From positions 384,250-448,249 of the forward strand of contig NW_020170416.1 in NCBI RefSeq assembly GCF_000524195.1: DNA of 64,000 nucleotides. The letters are read 5' to 3'. Origin of the DNA: Echinococcus granulosus (Eukaryota > Platyhelminthes > Cestoda > Cyclophyllidea > Taeniidae). Shown piece by piece: positions 1 to 11,168 of the stretch (its first letter is position 1; every line of letters begins with the position of its first letter). A model generated the notes under the pieces. That model searched no databases. It was not told the origin of the DNA and saw only the letters and a list, made by a program, of their open reading frames with translations. The position numbers and the translations under genes were made by a program.

Positions 1-504
1 ACAATATTATAATCAGTCTACATGTGCAGTACAGTGTTTAATTTGTAAATACATAACATAGGAGTCAATAGGGAACATCAACTGCCTAAAGCACTAAAGC
101 AAGAACGTCTAAGGTATGAAGCACTGTCATGGGACGCGTATTCGTTCTAATAACTTGTAGGCAACTAGAAGCCAGTCTACACTAGTTACGTGGCTGAGCG
201 CATGTCGCAGATCCTCGAGATGAAAACGAACTTTGATGTACTTCCACAATCTTGCTAATCCGCAAGACTTTCTTGTACCTTTTATATGCAAGATGTTTTG
301 GAATGCCCAATCATCTCGGTCAAATGATCTCAAGCTAAAAGTTTGAAAAAAAACACTGAATGTGATAGAATCGCCCACAAAATATCCCCACACCTTTCAA
401 CTAATAAATCCGTTTCTTTTGTAAAATTGACCATGCCTCAATAAAGTAAGTAAATATAATTTGTGCAACCCTTATGTAATACTTATGTTGTTTTAATGTG
501 CCTT
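1..504. other. Window start, nothing recognised
   Basis: No conserved frame, RNA or repeat was identified before the tandem repeat. Confidence 0.4.
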
Positions 505-965
505 TCAGGGAGGAGGGAAGCAGAAAATTCGAACCTGGTAACTGGATCGCCCTCTCCCTTACCTAGCGACTGCGGCTCCCCTCCTTCTTGAATATTGTAT
601 TTTCCCTGTACATCTTGTCGTCTTTAATAAAGATGTCCAAAGTAAACCAACCGGGCTTGTCTAGGAACGCTAGGAATCGGGAAGCGGAGACCGAGGAGTC
701 TCGCTCCACACTTATACTGTTTTATTTTACCTTTAAGAAAGGAGGTAAGGTTGCAATCGGAATCTGGCGATAGAGTGGTCGCCTCCCAAGCCCGAGTGCT
801 AATGCGCTTCCTCCCCTCCCTAAACTTTGTACTTGTTTTCTTAATGCATTTTCTTCTAATAAATAGGCCAAAATTAAATCAACGGAACTGTTCTAAAAGC
901 ACTAGGAACAGGGAAGTGGAGACCTACGCGTCACGGCCTACATTCGAAGGTATTTCTTTTAATAA
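505..965 (+). repeat. Two-unit divergent tandem repeat (about 230 bp per unit)
   Basis: Two adjacent blocks, about 505-735 and 736-965, share the same order of motifs. Each opens with a purine-rich GGAGG-type stretch, continues with a CCTCCC-rich stretch, then a pyrimidine-rich segment ending in AATAAA, and then a block carrying CTAGGAA and GGGAAG/CGGAGACC-type words. The copies are clearly diverged by substitutions and small indels, so the duplication is old. No long ORF is shared and no terminal repeat or target-site duplication was seen. An AATAAA near the middle of each unit would fit a retroelement LTR or a short non-autonomous element, but that is inference. Confidence 0.55.
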
Positions 966-1532
966 TAATGTTCCTTCTGCGTGAGTTTTGTTTCATTTAA
1001 TGTTTTTTTAACTCAAACCTAAAAAATTCCGGGAATGTTTAATTTTTTACCAAAAGGTGTGTGCATTACCTAATGCTTCCGAGGTTTCTTTTGAGTACAC
1101 TTTAATCTACTTGTTCATCTAGCCCACGACATTAAATTTTTCTTGCTTTTTGTGCCTTTTGATCATAAATAGTCCTCCGCTTTACATTACTTGCATAACT
1201 TACTGAGACTGTGTTTAAAGTTTCTACAAACCCACCGCGCCTTATGTTTTTCTAAATATTGTCTGTGGTGGTGTTTCCTAGGTGGGTGCTTTTTTTGCTT
1301 AAGGCGAATGCTTATTGTGTAATTTGTCCTGTTTAGCAAGATGTTTTGATGGCTATTTGCAGTGTCTAGTCATCATGATATGGGTTCCACTGAATTCGGG
1401 CTACCGAAAATGTGGTTTATACAATGCCTTCATAGATGTATTCACTAGTTTCTAGCGAACGTTTTCTTTCCATTTTTTGGTTAATAAAATCGAGTTTAAT
1501 CCATGTACTTGATCGATCAATTTCAGGCAGAA
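966..1532. other. Spacer upstream of the STMP1-like gene
   Basis: T-rich sequence without a recognisable exon. A TTTCAG acceptor-like site sits just before the microprotein leader. If cis-spliced, a 5' non-coding exon should lie here or further left. Confidence 0.35.
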
Positions 1533-1732
1533 ATGCTGAGGTTGGTGCTAGGCTTCTGTGCTGGGTTCTACTCTGGGGCCTATTACCAGGACAAATATAA
1601 GGTATTTGGGTCACCCTGCACCAGTTTACTCCTTTTGTCCTTCTGCAGATAACGCCTGTATGCGAACCAACGGAAATGTATAACAAGCTCCGGGAATACA
1701 TAAATGACCTACTTGGTGGAAAGAAGAAGTAG
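1533..1732 (+). CDS. STMP1-like short transmembrane mitochondrial microprotein, two exons
   Basis: Exons 1533-1601 and 1649-1732 are separated by a 47-nt GT..AG phase-0 intron and encode 50 residues. The protein starts MLRLVLGFCAG, has one hydrophobic segment (about residues 2-17) with small-residue spacing (G7, G11, G15), then YYQDKYK, an amphipathic stretch (EMYNKLREYINDLL) and a Lys-rich end GGKKK. Length, the MLxxLLGF-type start, the Gly-rich single membrane segment, the following Tyr-rich turn and the Lys-rich C-terminus all match animal STMP1 (DUF4535 family), a small protein of the mitochondrial inner membrane linked to respiratory complexes. A TTTCAG lies directly before the 5' leader (GCAGAA then ATG), so the mRNA could begin at a trans-splice or cis-splice acceptor. 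Homology was judged by eye. The main alternative is another single-pass micropeptide family. Confidence 0.72.
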
Positions 1733-2389
1733 TTTGTGATGCTGCGCTCTCATTTTTGACTTATTTTGTACTGCTTTGTTAAATACATGTTCTGATACCG
1801 GTTCTTATTTTTCTCTAGATTTTTTTTACGCATATCAATCGCAGCATATATCTAATTCCTCCTGTGCGTAGTACTGATAGGTCTCCGGTTTTTTAACTAC
1901 AACTTTGCTCGAATTTCTATGCTGGTAATTGCATTCGACTGGATGCCTATCCTGTCAAACGCCGTACATTAGGGTGCAGTTTTTGCGGAAAAATTTACTG
2001 GGTTCATAGGCTACGGCGTTGCGATTTGTTCTGCACTTCATTGTTATTGCATCGGCATTTACTCTTAGGGTAGTACGCGTGGTTTTGAGCCCTTTTCTCA
2101 CTTGCTAGATGGGTGGTAAATGTATCTCCGAAATGACTAACTCTCCGAAAATTGATTTTAGTTAAGTAGCAGTACTCTGAGTTTAGCCTCTTTAGATTCA
2201 GAGTTTCTTATATATCGGCGTTCAAATGTATGGCCGAAGCCGTGATGATAGTTGCATTTTGACATTGATATCCCCCATATTGACTCGCTGTTTTTCCTGC
2301 CTTCATTATCGGCTTCATTGAGCCTGTAGCTGAAGAATGTTCCTCCCCCACAACGCATCCATCTCTAGGATTGCTCTCGTTTTTTTCAG
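1733..2389. other. Intergenic or 5' part of the ELP6-like gene, no exon resolved
   Basis: This stretch separates the microprotein stop from the first readable exon of the next gene. It should contain the missing first exon and start codon of the ELP6-like gene. No ATG-bearing segment with a matching donor and phase could be fixed. A polypyrimidine tract ending TTTTTTCAG at 2381-2389 marks the likely acceptor of the next exon. Confidence 0.4.
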
Positions 2390-3331
2390 GCGGGGGATTT
2401 CTGCACCCTTCTCTCGCAGCAGATAGACATACCAAAGGAACGTTCCCTTCCATTTTTTATTTGTATCTCAAGTGTGGGTTTTGGTGGTGCCCAAGAAGAT
2501 ATTTTTCTTGCCACCATTCCCAGCCTCCTGAGTGGTCCTGCTTATGGTGGGCAAGCCACTTCAAGCCTCCTGATAGCTGCTGTACGACCGGCAAAGCAAT
2601 ACATGGCTCACCTCACCTCCCCCCTCCATCGCTCTGCAGGTCAGCACAAAATTTGCACTCTCGACCTGACAGATAGCTTCCTCGATTCATCCGTAACGGA
2701 AAGTGGTGAACATCTCTACAACTACTTACAAAAACGTGTTGGTTGTCTTTCTTAACTTGTGCATTTGTCATGTTTTAGTTGTAAAGCTGCTAAGGTCCCC
2801 GAAAAGGCGGATGAGATTTTGTGCAGACCTACTTTTTTATCACCTAGGTTACAAACTTCATCGATTCTGCTGGAAAAGGAAGAAAAATCTTCGTTTTCCT
2901 TGACGACCTAGCTGCTCTTACTGATCTCAACGTGCCGTCGAATAGACTTTTAGGCTCCCTCCTCGTTTCCAACCTTCATTGTCTCGTCGTCGGTTACCGT
3001 GGCCACGTTGACTTTGATAGCGATGATTTTCTCCTTCATTTAGCTCGTAGACGAGCCGAATTTTGCTTGGACGTGACAACCTTCGACAACCGCTACTCAG
3101 ATTCCATTGAAGGGCAGGTGGGGTGTTTTGACTGCCAGCAGTACCACTGTTAAATGCCGTCTGTAGTCGTTGTCGGTGTCACTTTCTTCTGCCTGTTTGC
3201 AGCTGATAATTTCTCAGAAGAATCAGGAACATAACGAGGACAGGCCTATCAAACCTACAAAGTTCCTCTTTCGTGTGGTGGATCGTCGTATTCAATGCTA
3301 CTATCCAGGTGCCTCTAGTCTGGTCAGTTGA
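2390..3331 (+). CDS. Elongator complex subunit ELP6-like protein (5' end not found)
   Basis: Three exons are proposed: 2390-2737, 2848-3117 and 3203-3331 (stop TGA 3329-3331). Exons two and three have clear CAG/TAG acceptors and a GTGGGG donor and join in phase 0; the 3' end of exon one (weak GTTGGT donor) is least certain. Together they give about 248 codons, near the 260-270 residues usual for ELP6. Matching features are an N-terminal LLSQQIDIP start-like helix, a central RecA-fold strand with a Walker-B-like KIFVFLDDLAALTDL, the later LLVSNLHCLVVGY strand, and a C-terminal KFLFRVVDRRIQCYYPG that corresponds to the last strand of ELP6 just before its terminus. ELP4-ELP5-ELP6 form the RecA-like hexameric ring of Elongator, which modifies wobble uridines of tRNAs in the cytoplasm. 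The start codon lies upstream and was not identified. ELP5 or another RecA-like protein is the alternative. Confidence 0.55.
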
Positions 3332-3856
3332 ATGCTACTCCCCTCCTCTCTTTCCTTTTCCTTATGTTGATGGTTGATGAACAACTTTTGGCATGAATCA
3401 AAGACACCGGTAATTTTGTCAGTGGTATATGCAAATTCTTCGTAGAAATAAGTTCCGCTATTCTTATTGTTACAACACCTACTTGGTAGGGACGTTGGGA
3501 ATTATTCATACTTAATACCTCCCTTAGAAACTGAAAGTGGGAAGGGTAGTATCTGGCGCCACCTGGCCCCGACTTGTGACTTTCTATCAGACAAACCGGA
3601 GTTGTTGCCTTACGGTCGAGACGGCTGCAGAGTTTACATCACGTGAAGTGATCGAAGGAGGGATTAATATTGTTTTGATATGCGCTGCGTGTTGTGGGTA
3701 AAGTACACGTCGAAGGTGGATCTCCGTAGAATCATTGTCTATGAGTCGATTTAAAGTTTGAAGAATAGTGTGACAGGGAAGGGGGAGGGCGCCACCAGCT
3801 CATTCGGTCGCAGTGCGGCCCCAGTACTTGCTTAACTTTCCCTCTAGCTTTTCGGC

Positions 3857-4243
3857 ATGATGAATCTGAAGGACCTGAGCTACCTCGGAAAACGGTACAA
3901 GTCAAAACGGTGGCGTGGGCTTGGGATAAAAATCTACCTGCTAGCGGCGTGAGCTACAACAATGAGAGCTATTTTGAGGAGGGACACTCGCCTAAATCTC
4001 TAATTGCGTTACCCGAAGGGACTCACTTCGCCTTTCCAGGTGGTCACCATTCTTTACAAGATCCATAGCGCTGTGAATATGCCTGCTGGTAGCTTTCTCA
4101 ACGATGCCTTGTGTATGTCAGTCCATGAGATCCAAATGCGGAGAGAGGCGGAACCATATTTTGAGGATGCTATGAAGTATTTTAGCCATACGCCTCTGGA
4201 TCACCCAGGCTGTATGAAAAAAGACAGTCATGACCGCAGGTAA
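3857..4243 (+). other. Unassigned exon-like ORFs between ELP6-like and exchanger genes
   Basis: A small ATG ORF (3857-3952, 31 codons, beginning MMNLKDLSYLGKR) follows a CCCTCTAG acceptor-like site. A second open stretch follows CTTTCCAG ending at about 4039 and reads VVTILYKIHSAVNMPAG, continuing through YFEDAMKYFSHTPL to a possible donor near 4210. The two could be exons of one unknown gene or decayed coding sequence. No domain was recognised. Codon use is not strongly biased, so confidence is low. Confidence 0.2.
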
Positions 4244-4798
4244 TGTCTTAATCCGAGGCTTGGCTGACCACAGATCCCAAGGAAGGCGTCCTCAACTCCC
4301 ACTGAACCGCCGCGATGTAAGGTGATGGAAGCATAGCCCATTAGGCAAGTTGGATGCGCTTGACAGTAAATCGTCTTTAATCTTTTGGAAAATTTCGCAT
4401 CTAAAGGTTCGCACAATTTGAGAATGACACGATTTAATGCAGTCATTCATCGAAAATTGGCGGGCGGATGTCACCTGCGTGACACTGAGGGCGGTGTCAC
4501 TTACCTACGGCGATGGGGTAGCCAACCGACGGATTCAACAGAAAAGGCGAAGATGACAGTAGATCACTTGTCCCTCGGCAGAACAACGCTGTCACTGTAG
4601 AACAAAAAACTGGCGGTAAGAACTTTTTTGTAGGTAAGATAAACAAAGAACCTTTCGAAGAGAAGTCTGGAACGTCAGGGCTCGAGGTTCGTGAGGTCTG
4701 CACGCCGACATCAAATCGATTAGGCGGGACTGGAGCGTCGTGTCGGCCGCCGCGTGTTGTGAAATTGCGTGGCGTCTGGGGTGCTGAAGCCACCAGCA
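4244..4798 (+). other. 5' flank of the Na+/H+ exchanger gene
   Basis: No conserved coding sequence. It should carry the exchanger promoter and 5' UTR. The 50 bases before the ATG include GCGTGGCGTCTGG but no TATA box was seen. Confidence 0.35.
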
Positions 4799-7473
4799 AT
4801 GGAGGTGGATGTGAATGTGACCGACAACTTCACCACAGCCGATGCAGAGGTCTTCGCGACTACGGCCACCACTCTTTTTTACAATCCTCTAGAGGAATCG
4901 CCTTGGAGTGAACACAACTACTTCCTTGAAAATGGTGGGTTTGGGTCTGTTTTAAGCCCCAAATTTTTCTCCTTGTTGATGGTGAAAGTTTCGTCCTGTC
5001 TCACTCAACCAACTTGTTAGTTTCCTCACTAGTGACCTTGTCAGCAGTCTAGATTTTCGAGGTAGTTGAGGCTTCATGAAGTGCTCCTTTCTGCTCACTG
5101 ATTCACTTCTTTGTCTCGGTCACCCTGCCAGCAGAGATTTTAGGGTTAATGAAAGTGCCCGAGAGGGCTGTCAAAAATTCGTCTCCTGGAACACCTCGAA
5201 CGGACTACCATCAGGTGGGCTGGAATCCGGAATGCAGAAGTCGAGTCGTATTGGAGACCTTTACCGCACTCAAAAGTTAGGATAAACCTGTCACTATCGT
5301 ACCCTCCTGTATCTGTAAAATTACAATTTCCGATTTTACTGGGGTCGACATTTCCATCGTTTTTCCAATCGCTTTTCCACCTCCATTAGCTACTACACTG
5401 AACGCCTTTCGTCCTCCCTACTCCCTCTCCCTCTTGGCGGCCTGGCAACCGCGGCATGCTGTGCACTACATCTCCGTTCTTCTCATCATCACCACCGTTC
5501 TGCTTCTGCGTGTCTTCAACATGGTCATCCGTCGCCTCATCACCACCGCAGTGCCCGAGTCCCTCGTTGCAATCTGTGTGGGAGTCGGCATCGGTTGGCT
5601 CCTCAAGTCCCTCCACAGCCCTCATTGTTGTTTGTGGGCTCTCACTCCCACGCTCTTCTTTATGATTCTCCTGCCTTTTTGCGTCTTTGACGCCTCCTAC
5701 AACCTCTACAATCGAGCCTTCGGGGATTGCATCGGTGCCATCATTGTTTACGCTCTCTGCGCCACCGTCTTGAACATGATCATCATCGGTTGCCTTCTGG
5801 CGGGTGCCGAAATTGCCGGTATATTCAAGGCCGAGGGTCTCGTTTTTGGCACTCAAGTGCTTATGCTCTACGCTTCACTAATCGTGGCGGTGGATCCCGT
5901 CGCCGTGTTGATGGTATTCCATGAAATTGGTGTTGATCCAAACCTCTACTTTTTGGTGTTGGGAGAGTCCCTTCTTAACGACGCGGTTACTGTAGTGCTC
6001 TACAAAATTGTGGTCAACTTTCTAGGTCGAGATGATGTCACTGCACGTGACATACTCATTGGAATTGCTGCCTTCTTTATCATCAACGCAGGTGGAATTC
6101 TAGTCGGTCTGGTGTTTGGAGTCATCTCCTGTCTCATGACTAGGATTCAGACTCATTTGGAGATTGTTTACCTCTTTGCCGCCAACTATGCTGCCTACCT
6201 CCTGAGTGATGTGCTCGGATGGTCGGGTCTGGTAGCAATGATCACCTCAGGAATGATTCAAAGTAGCTACGCCTTCCACAATCTCAGTGACGCAGACAAG
6301 GGCACGTGTCGAGCCATGGCAAGGATGTTAGCAGACCTCTGCGAAAGCGTGACCTTCCTGCTAATCGGAGTGCACGTCACTTCAGGCAAGCTTCACTGGC
6401 ACACTTCCTTCATCCTTTATCAACTAATTGTATGTCTCGTGGTTCGTGCAATGGTGGTCTACGCTCTCACCTGGTGTCTAAACCGATGGGATGTCAATTA
6501 CGTGCAAATCTCCATCACAGAACAGTTTGTCCTCGCTTATGGGGGACTAAGAGGAGCGGTAGCCCTCTCCCTTGTCTACATGGTTGATCCAAAACTGGTT
6601 GATAGGGGACAAAGAGGGGTTCACGCCACCCTTACCACCGCAACTCTCTTCACCATTCTCTTCACTGTCGCTCTCATGGGTCCAACTATGAAACCATTGG
6701 TAAGACTACTTCGAGTGAAGCTGGCTAGCAAGAAGACGATCAGCCTGATGCGAGAACTCAACGAACGAATGATCGACGAGTTGAACTCGGGTGTGGAGGC
6801 TGTCACTGGTCATATGGGGCGGAACCGTCTACGCACCTGGTTCCAACGCGTTGATGAGAAGTACATTCGGTTAGTGCTTCAAAACACACCAGAGTTTCGC
6901 AATCAAAAAATTATTAAAGTGTATGAAGACATGGCACTGGTGCTGCATCAGGCCTCGTTAGATCCGAAGCGAGCGGATTTGATTATGGAGGAGTTACCGA
7001 CTTCGGTGAAGGCGGCGTACCATGCTCAACGATTGGCGGATAAGGTGGAAGCCCTGCGACAACTACGGAGGTCAGCGTTGCGTCGCGGCAGCCGCTATCC
7101 GGGGGTGTCAATGTACGACTACCAGCATATGATTGATGAGAAGAGGCGTGAATTGATGGAGTTAACAACGCCGGGTGGAGCGTCTCCGCGCTTACCACGA
7201 CGGAATGAGCCAGGAGGAGATAAAAGAGTGAAAAAGCCTTTAACTATAACCCAGACGACGGAGCAGGCGAGAACTCAGACGACTCCACCAACGCAAAAAC
7301 TGCAACAACAGCTGCAGCACCAACATCAAGCGAAGAGACAGGACGCAAACCGTCGACCCTCTTTAAGATTTAAAAGGAGGAAGATGGAGGAGGAAGGCGA
7401 GGAGGCTGTGAAACCACAACCTAGACAGTCACATCAACCTCCTTCAGCTCCGTCATCACCACCACCGCCTTAA
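4799..7473 (+). CDS. Na+/H+ exchanger (SLC9/NHE family), two exons
   Basis: Exon 1 is 4799-4934 and exon 2 is 5390-7473. They join in phase 1 across a 455-nt intron ending CCATTAG and encode 739 residues. The protein is an electroneutral plasma-membrane-type exchanger swapping Na+ for H+. The N-terminus is short and extracellular-like (NVT and NFT sequons near residues 6 and 10) with no obvious cleavable signal peptide. Eleven or so hydrophobic segments fill residues about 60-470. Diagnostic motifs are VDPVAVL, GESLLNDAVTVVLY (Asn242-Asp243, the ion-binding pair) and AYGGLRGAVALS (Arg433). The cytosolic tail (about 480-739) has basic/amphipathic helices (KIIKVYEDMALVLHQ), then a Gln-rich stretch and a Pro-rich end (SAPSSPPPP). 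The ATG was chosen because the exon-1 reading frame, donor (GTGGGT) and phase all fit. A decayed paralogue faces it 3' to 3'. The subtype within SLC9A1-5 cannot be decided by eye. Confidence 0.9.
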
Positions 7474-7549
7474 TCTCCGCCTCTACCACGGCCTCCACCG
7501 CCATTAAAATTAGTCAAGGCCCGAATAGGCTTTCACTTCGTGTAAATAC

Positions 7550-8110
7550 ATGCGTGAAATTAAAAGTGGATTTATAAGCACAAAAGTGTTTTCTGTTTAT
7601 CCCTATGCGGGGCTTAGTTTGGACCAAGTGAAAATCGCGGATGGTGATACGCCGGAGGCTCCGTCAGTTGGAGAGTACTTGGTGGGAAACCTCAGAGGAA
7701 GGCCAAATATGTGTTGGTTAACTTGTTTATGCGTATCAGGTAGTCATTTCTGCAAGATATGCTCCTCATGGATAAAATCATCTTCAATGACTTTCATGCA
7801 TTGGAGCAGAAGTTGGATTACCAACTTATGTAAGTACACAACTAAGGAATTCATTCATCCCTGCAGCATGTATTGAGTTCCTCTCGATATAATTTCCCTT
7901 CTAAAATAGCGTGTACGAGGATTTTCATTTCGAGGAAGGGGGGCGTATTAGCTCCACAATAGCCTCCGTTGAAGGATGATGAAATGGAAGTGATCGACTG
8001 TTAGAATGCACTATGTTTTGTACATTTAGTGTTTTTTGCAAGAGATCGAAACCGTTTTGAACGGTTAAGAGTGCTGAGCAATCGCTCGAACATTTCAAAT
8101 GAGGGAGTGG
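7550..8110 (+). other. Possible small-gene exons downstream of the exchanger, unrecognised
   Basis: From an ATG at 7550 a frame stays open through LSLDQVKIADGDTPEAPSVG. A second segment (about 7757-7830) reads MLLMDKIIFNDFHALEQKLD and ends at a GTAAGTA-type donor. A third (about 8041-8109) reads RDRNRFERLRVLSNRSN and ends at a good GTAAGT donor. The acceptors are weak (AAG type) and the phases between segments do not fit a plausible intron, so no gene model is proposed. They may be exons of a small unknown gene or exon fossils. Confidence 0.2.
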
Positions 8111-8819
8111 TAAGTATTCTGGAGGATGCAAATAGCATATCTTCGAGGTCATTGATATCGTCAGCCATCATTTTTTGCCAATTTTACCGGCAGATCAAGG
8201 TATGCAATCGTGTAGCGCCATTTTTTTTGCCTTCATGCATGATAAGGAGAAGCTATTGTCTTTGTGGTTTATGCACCGAATTTCGTCAAGCTACCTCAAA
8301 TCAACACAATTCGTAGGCAGCGGAAAGGCATCACTGTTTCAGGTTCCACAGAGTAAAAAATAAATTTAGGCAGATTGTTGCCTAGTGGTTTCAAGTTCAC
8401 CGCACCTTAAAATGATCCAGAAAGCTTCCCCACAGGTGTTGGTGATGAGTCAGCAAATTTGTCGATTTAATCGACTGATCGTTTTCCACATGTTTGCTTT
8501 ACTTACGCGGGCAACAAATCAGTATCCGATCGATTTTTCTTACCCATTACGGCGTGACTTTCGAATCGGTCATGCAAGCGCCGTTGCCAGGGTAACAAGG
8601 CGAAGTATTTAGCTTTGCCACATTTTTAACTTAAATTTAATAATGATATCAGCACACTGAAAGTTAAATAATTAAGGAATTTACTTAAAAGGAACGATTC
8701 AACGCTCTGCAGAAACTTGAGAAAAAAATGACAAGAGATTGAATTGAGTGGTTTTTTCTGAAAAAAGTCAAATTTCACATTACAAATAAAGTATCCACAC
8801 GGAGCCACACACAGTGTGA
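8111..8819. other. Intergenic, nothing recognised
   Basis: AT-rich DNA between the exchanger's 3' flank and the 3' end of the opposite-strand exchanger pseudogene. No conserved coding frame, RNA or repeat was seen. Confidence 0.4.
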
Positions 8820-10625
8820 CCCACTAACCTCACCCCTACTCCTTCCTTCCTCGCCTTCTCAATCTCCATCCCGACTTTCTCCTGCAACCTCGCCTCCGCA
8901 TTCTCGTCGGAAAGTGTGGCCTCCATCAGCTGAGAAGCCATCTTTAGAACCTGGACTTTCTTATCCGTCAGAAATTTCGGTATCTCACAAATAAACTGAA
9001 TCTCTGCAAACTTCTGTGTGGCACTCTGCCATAACCATAACCTAATTCCAACAACGAAGAAATGGGCTGCAGAGAACTGAGTCATCTCCTGCACCTCCAC
9101 TCTGGTTGCTTCGCGTTCCATATTTATCTCTTTAAAGTGAGATAGCTGGTAGGTGGCAGGCAGATTGCGCATTATTGATGCAGTTTTATAAGGCGATTGA
9201 AGAGAGGATAGATGGAGAATCAGTGCCATCCCCCCGTAGACCTTAGCAATCCCTCGTCCAAGCATACAAAACGGGCTCAAAAGGAATTGCGTCCATGGCA
9301 ACCGATGATCACTACCACACCCACTGCGATCTCGTCAATCATTCCCTCGCTGAGTTTTGCGAAGGGCTAATTTGACGTGGAGGATTTTTACAAGAGGTTG
9401 CTTTGTTAAACCCATCACTCCAACAGTTAAGAGCATCGTGAAGAGAGCTGAGGTAACCAGGGTGTCGTAGACACGTTGTTTGACCTTCTGTCCGTCCACC
9501 ACTGTAACGAGGGAAAGAGCCACAGCTCCACTTAACTCGCCATAGGCTAGGATAAGTCTCTCCGTCGGGCTTATTTCAGTGATATTCAGGTAGAAGAGAT
9601 TTATGTAGAGACTCACCACAAGGGCACGAACCACCAAGCAAGTAAGTAGGGACCAGAGATTGAAAAACACGTGCCAATAGAGCTGCTTTTCAAGTAATTT
9701 GATCCTAAAGGTAAGGAAGATGATACCTTTAGATATCCCGCCTAGCTGACGAGTGTTGTAGCTATGCGTATGACGATCATCGACCTCCAAATTATGGAAT
9801 GCGTAGGCATCTTGAAACATGGCACAGGTAATCAGGGCAACCGGTCCGGACCACTCCAAGATGTCGCTGGGTATGTGGGACATGTAGGTGATACTGGGAA
9901 GAAAAACAGCTTCAAAATACGTCCGATGTTTGGTGACTAAGTAGGCTAGGACTCCCAGCACAACACGCACTAGAATGGCGCTAAGATTGATGGTGAAGAA
10001 GACCCCAAGGCAGATTCATATAGCCCTAACGGGACGCCTCTAGAATCGAGAAATTGTTGGACGATTTCATAGAGTATGGTAGTTATATCATCATTGAGTA
10101 GGGATTCGCCAAGAGCTAGATAGTGGAACATCATCGAACAGTGCCAGCATGGCTAGAGGGAGTACGGCGACAATGAAGGAGGCGTAGAGGAAGAGCGCCT
10201 GAGCGAATAAAAGGTATTTCACCTGCAGCAAAGAAACCAAACCGCTTCAGACCTATGAGGCATAAACCAATGAGATCCATGCTGAGGACGGTTGCCACGA
10301 CGGCATAGACAACAACTCCTACGATAGTGTCGACAAAAGCACGGTCATGAAGGTGGTAGGCGGCGTCTAAGACAGTCATTGGAAGGGGGTAGGTGAGAAA
10401 AGTATGAGGGGTAATTTCTCACAACCCGCTGTCAATGTCTTCGGGCAGAACATGGGTCATCACTGCGCCAAACATGGCTTCACGGCAGGCGAGGCGAAGC
10501 AACTTCAGAATGACGTTAAACAGACGACAGGCAGCGATGATGAGGAGGAGGTGAAGAATGGACAACTGACCTCTGCACTTGTACCACTCCCAGTTCACCA
10601 GGAAGTCCAGGTGGTCCTACCACTC
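8820..10625 (-). pseudogene. Decayed Na+/H+ exchanger (SLC9/NHE) copy, inverted relative to the intact gene
   Basis: Read on the minus strand, the order of segments follows the intact exchanger from its first membrane segment to its cytosolic tail. WYKCRGQLSILHLLLII near 10.6 kb matches the WQPRHAVHYISVLLII region. A GESLLNDDITTILYEIV segment lies at about 10.04-10.12 kb. Then come ILEWSGPVALITCAMFQ, RLILAYGELSGAVALSLV and MIDEIAVGVVVIIGCHGRN, and finally IAKVYGGMALILHLSSL near 9.2 kb. The frame changes at least three times (about 10.13, 9.98 and 9.34 kb) and stops interrupt it. The key motifs are altered: LLNDA becomes LLNDD and YGGLRGA becomes YGELSGA. This is best read as a pseudogene from an inverted duplication. 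Substitutions are numerous, so it is old. The last part (below about 9.05 kb) no longer resembles the intact tail. Confidence 0.85.
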
Positions 10626-11168
10626 TGAAGCCATTTAATCCTAAAAGTTCCCCAAAATATTACATTATTACAACTCATGTCTTTCTGCAGGTGCCACCCC
10701 TTTCGATACCGGGTTTTAATACCGTCATTTTGGTCTTATGCGGTAAAAAACAGTCATATTTTACAGTAGAAAGATAAAATTTCGTGGTTTTTACAGCTGT
10801 GCCCTGCATTTGGTGTTGGAACCAACTCATTTCTCTCCTCGACTGACCTGGGGTCAGTAAAGGCAGGCGAGCATTATGGTGCACTACATGACATGGACTG
10901 CAGATGTACCTACGAGTAAACTAAATCCATTTACAGTATAATTTGAAATTTTTTGTCATACGAGGAAACGTGCAATGTGTGTTAGATGCATACATAAGCG
11001 AATGTCAGAGACAGACAATAACATACCAAAGAGTAAGGTGGGAATCACATTTTAGTGGAGCGCCATTTATGTGATTTGCCTGAAGGTCAAGAGTGATTTG
11101 GCAGGCGTCTCCACAGGGCAAACAGGGTCCACTTTTCTCACCGATGGTTCCTTTCACCTTATACTTAC
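10626..11168. other. Intergenic, no gene resolved
   Basis: No convincing exon. A minus-strand frame continuing from the next feature reads YKVKGTIGEKSGPCLPCGD but it lies downstream of a strong GTAAGT donor, so it may be intron read-through. Confidence 0.3.

Noticed and set aside
515..540. TTCGAACC word resembling a tRNA T-arm (reverse strand)
   Set aside because: No acceptor stem, D-arm or anticodon arm could be fitted around it; it is part of the tandem repeat.
2371..2676. Alternative plus-strand frame overlapping the ELP6-like exon
   Set aside because: Shadow frame without an ATG start. The other frame continues from the acceptor at 2389 and matches ELP6 order.
5386..5856. 156-codon minus-strand frame across exchanger exon 2
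   Set aside because: It is the antisense of a strongly conserved exchanger coding region and has only low-complexity Asp/Gly/Glu composition.
7741..7760. A 17-nt GT..AG segment that would join two exon-like frames in phase
   Set aside because: Far shorter than the smallest well-supported intron here (34 nt); the phase match is probably chance.
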